A stretch of DNA of 9,254 nt from Puniceicoccales bacterium (GTDB lineage Bacteria; Verrucomicrobiota; Verrucomicrobiia; Opitutales; LL51): positions 1 to 9,254 of the forward strand of contig JAISBJ010000035.1 of assembly GCA_031266235.1 (NCBI GenBank). The letters run 5' to 3'. The translations under genes were made by a program, and so were the position numbers. Positions 7,598 to 9,254 of this stretch are shown here, one piece after another (the first letter of the stretch is position 1; the number at the start of each line of letters is the position of its first letter). The notes beneath the pieces are model-generated. The model was not told the DNA's origin. It searched no databases and saw only the letters and a list, made by a program, of their open reading frames with translations.

Positions 7598-8448
7598 GTA
7601 AAATAACAAAAATTTTTACGATTATTTCGTTTTTATTTTTCGTAGCCGGCGTGAAATGTTTCCTGGAAACGCAGTCCCCGAGCGCGGACCGCCCCGGAAA
7701 TCAGCATCCCAATCCGGATCCCGCGCCCATTCGTCCTTCGGAAGCGGCGGCCAGCGATGCGGTAAAAATGGGGGACGTCCCGTGGAATGGGCCGGAGGCG
7801 TCGCCGAAAGGGGAGCATTGGACCTTCGACCTGTTCACCGCCCCGACGATTTCGAGGGACGGGGGGAATTTTGTTGCGGCGCTGCCCTGGTTAAAAAAAA
7901 GTCAATCGACCGTTAATTTCGAAGTCATTTCCGTGGCGCGAAGGCTGTATCCGCTTCGGTTTTCGGGCTATTTTGCGGCGCCGACCGTCGATGGCCTCCC
8001 ATCGGCGGACGGGGGCTACACTTTTATGCTGCGCGGCGGGGCGATCCACGAATCGCTGGCGGTAAAATTGGGGCAAAATCTGGAAAAATATGGCGTGGAG
8101 ATTAGGAAATTTGAGGAAAAAAGTGCGGCGGGCGAAACGCAGGGCTACCCGCGGCTCACCCTGTTCGATCGCAGCATCGGCCGGGAAGTCACTTTGACCG
8201 CGGCGCCCCAATATTATGACGCGCTTTGGGACATCAAGTTGCGTTTGAAGGCCGAGGGGAAAGAGATTTTGCTGTCTCGGACCGGCGAAAATTTTTCCGT
8301 TGGCTCCGAATGTTATGCGTTGGAAAGCGTCGATGCGGAGGGGAAATTGCTTACATTTTCCCAGAAAATCGGGAAGAGTGCGCAAAATTTTTCCCTAGCT
8401 GTCGCGCCACCGGTCGCCGAAAATAAAAATCCGCCGCCGAAACATTAA
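7594..8448 (+). CDS. Amuc_1099-like exported pilus-assembly protein, function unknown
   Basis: The 284-residue product begins with a hydrophobic signal anchor (about 7-20, IFTIISFLFFVAG) and lacks a lipobox. A proline-rich linker (about 25-60) leads to PWNGP at 63-67 and WTFDLFTAPTI. The rest is rich in predicted beta strands, with LRFSGYF and a late WDIKLRLKAEGKEILLSRTGE region. The tail is Pro/Lys-rich (NKNPPPKH). Position and architecture match the third member of the Verrucomicrobia type IV pilus-like set (Amuc_1099 in Akkermansia), and a role as a periplasmic connector between the platform and a secretin is inferred. The start overlaps the previous stop (ATGA). No secretin follows, and no clear terminator is seen after its TAA. 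Confidence 0.65.
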   Translation: MSKITKIFTIISFLFFVAGVKCFLETQSPSADRPGNQHPNPDPAPIRPSEAAASDAVKMGDVPWNGPEASPKGEHWTFDLFTAPTISRDGGNFVAALPWLKKSQSTVNFEVISVARRLYPLRFSGYFAAPTVDGLPSADGGYTFMLRGGAIHESLAVKLGQNLEKYGVEIRKFEEKSAAGETQGYPRLTLFDRSIGREVTLTAAPQYYDALWDIKLRLKAEGKEILLSRTGENFSVGSECYALESVDAEGKLLTFSQKIGKSAQNFSLAVAPPVAENKNPPPKH

Positions 8449-8452
8449 TCCA

Positions 8453-8479
8453 TTGACATCGCCATGCCCCCATTTTTAT
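8453..8479 (+). promoter_or_regulatory. Possible promoter after the pilus genes
   Basis: A perfect TTGACA lies at 8453-8458, five bases after the preceding stop codon. TTTTAT (8474-8479) follows at a 15-base spacing, and overlapping hexamers give 16-17 bases with poorer matches. A start of transcription near 8486 would place the strong ribosome-binding site at 8495-8501 at the very front of the transcript. Confidence 0.35.
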
Positions 8480-8508
8480 CGCTTTGAGTCGGTTGGAGGA
8501 GAAAATTT

Positions 8509-8541
8509 TTGCGCGAAAAATCGCATATCTACGGGGCTTAG
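8509..8541 (+). CDS. Candidate ten-codon leader peptide with strong ribosome-binding site
   Basis: GGAGGAG (8495-8501) is the best Shine-Dalgarno sequence in the window. Seven bases later TTG 8509 opens a frame encoding MREKSHIYGA, which stops at TAG 8539-8541; another in-frame stop follows at 8545. It lies 70 bases before the thymidine phosphorylase family gene and in the same frame. It could be a leader peptide that couples translation to downstream expression, or a chance purine run in a non-coding RNA. No terminator hairpin is visible between it and the next gene. Confidence 0.3.
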   Translation: MREKSHIYGA

Positions 8542-8584
8542 AGATAGTGGACGCAGGTGAAGTCAATAATAAATTTTAATTTTG

Positions 8585-8612
8585 TTGACATTTTTAGGAA
8601 AATCGCGTTAAT
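8585..8612 (+). promoter_or_regulatory. Possible promoter for the thymidine phosphorylase family gene
   Basis: TTGACA at 8585-8590 and GTTAAT at 8607-8612 (four of six consensus bases) are separated by 16 bases. The -10 box overlaps ATG 8611, so if this promoter is used, translation must begin at a later codon such as ATG 8632. Another TTGACA at 8626-8631 has no convincing -10 partner. Confidence 0.35.
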
Positions 8613-9254
8613 GAAAATGGGTTTGTTGACAATGGACAGAGAGAGTGCAGTTTCCCGCGATTTTATTAAGCCTTCCTACGCGTATCTGATCGAGAAAAAA
8701 CGCGACGGCGAAGAATTCACCGACGACGAGATCCGGTTTATTACCAGTTCGATTTTGGACAAAACCATCCCCGATCACCAGCTCGCGGCGCTAGCCATGG
8801 CCATCTACTTTCAGGGCATGTCGCCCCAGGAAATGGCTGTTTTGACCGAAGAAATGATGCTTACGGGCGAGGTTCTGGACCTGCCACGCATTTCGCGCCC
8901 CAAATTGGATCGCTGTGCGACGGGCGGTGTCGGCGATAAAACCGGGCTCGTCCTCATCCCTTTGGCGGCGGCTTGCGGGATCGCTGTGCCGTCGATGATC
9001 GGCGAAGAGGAGGGGTTTGTCATCAGCGACCTCGATAAATTGCGCGCCATTCCCGGCTTCCAAAGCACCATTCCCCATGAACAATTTGTAAAACAATTGC
9101 AACAAATCGGCTGCGCCGTCATCGACCAGCGCCAGGCCATTACGCCCATTAATACCATTCTTTTCAAGCTGCGCAAGGAGACGGGGACGGTGCCGAGCGT
9201 GCCGCTTTTGACAAGTAGTTTGCTGAGTAAAAAATTTTCGGAGGGTGCCGACGG
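8611..9254 (+). CDS. Divergent thymidine phosphorylase family protein (3' end outside window)
   Basis: The 214 visible residues follow the N-terminal half of the thymidine/pyrimidine-nucleoside phosphorylase family (deoA/pdp): LIEKKRDGEEFTDDEIRF, an ATGGVGDKT loop, LDKLRAIPGF, and SVPLLTSSLLSKK. Known family members cleave thymidine with phosphate to thymine and deoxyribose-1-phosphate. From the glycine-rich loop onward I align this protein without gaps to E. coli DeoA from memory. K84, H85, S86, S95, S113 and T123 become R101, C102, A103, G112, I130 and D140. R171, S186 and K190 are kept as R188, S203 and K207. The SGRGLGHTGGT loop is replaced by IGEEEGFVISD. Catalysis by phosphorolysis is therefore doubtful. 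The start is uncertain: ATG 8611 has AGGA 11 bases upstream, and ATG 8617 or 8632 are alternatives. The frame is intact to the window edge. Confidence 0.85.
   Translation, partial: MKMGLLTMDRESAVSRDFIKPSYAYLIEKKRDGEEFTDDEIRFITSSILDKTIPDHQLAALAMAIYFQGMSPQEMAVLTEEMMLTGEVLDLPRISRPKLDRCATGGVGDKTGLVLIPLAAACGIAVPSMIGEEEGFVISDLDKLRAIPGFQSTIPHEQFVKQLQQIGCAVIDQRQAITPINTILFKLRKETGTVPSVPLLTSSLLSKKFSEGAD

Noticed and set aside
8449..8610. Known riboswitch or small structured RNA in the spacer
   Set aside because: I looked for familiar conserved cores (SRP RNA, tmRNA, common riboswitches) and recognised none; only promoter-like boxes and a mini-ORF can be supported.
8791..9176. Minus-strand frames opposite the phosphorylase-like gene
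   Set aside because: The plus strand shows a clear family match over the same bases; the antisense products resemble nothing I know.
8611..9254. Phosphorylase-like gene as a decaying pseudogene
   Set aside because: The alignment is gap-free from the glycine-rich loop onward with no stop or frameshift, and substitutions are concentrated in the phosphate site rather than scattered.

Overview
The window carries a compact plus-strand gene block with moderately GC-rich coding sequence and AT-rich spacers. The proteins suggest a member of Verrucomicrobiota, perhaps Opitutae-like. The main reason is a three-gene set after rbfA whose architecture resembles the type IV pilus-like genes of Akkermansia (Amuc_1101, Amuc_1100 and Amuc_1099, recalled from memory). 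This placement is an inference; no rRNA or tRNA in the window can confirm it.

Layout: positions 1-488 are non-coding. They hold two copies of a ~90 bp direct repeat and end in a strong intrinsic-terminator-like hairpin just before nusA. Positions 489-4687 are the translation/transcription operon nusA-infB-rbfA, tightly packed (6-nt gap, then a 4-nt ATGA overlap). A probable 60-residue lipoprotein follows at 4693-4875, then a short spacer with a possible promoter and inverted repeat. Positions 4980-8448 hold three translationally coupled genes (two ATGA overlaps). They encode a PilM-like actin fold joined through a membrane segment to a PilN-like domain, an Amuc_1100-like single-pass protein with a periplasmic domain, and an Amuc_1099-like exported protein. 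Together they look like the inner-membrane and periplasmic platform of a type IV pilus or type II secretion-like machine. No secretin gene follows. Positions 8449-8610 form a regulatory-looking spacer with two TTGACA boxes, a perfect GGAGGAG ribosome-binding site and a ten-codon mini-ORF (a third TTGACA lies just inside the next gene). From 8611 to the window end runs the N-terminal part of a thymidine phosphorylase family protein.

The most notable observation is that last protein. It aligns without gaps to E. coli thymidine phosphorylase, yet every phosphate-binding residue I can place is substituted, while three of four base-binding residues are kept. The frame is intact, so it looks like a repurposed paralog rather than a decaying gene. 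I see no CRISPR array, insertion sequence, tRNA, rRNA or known riboswitch in the window.
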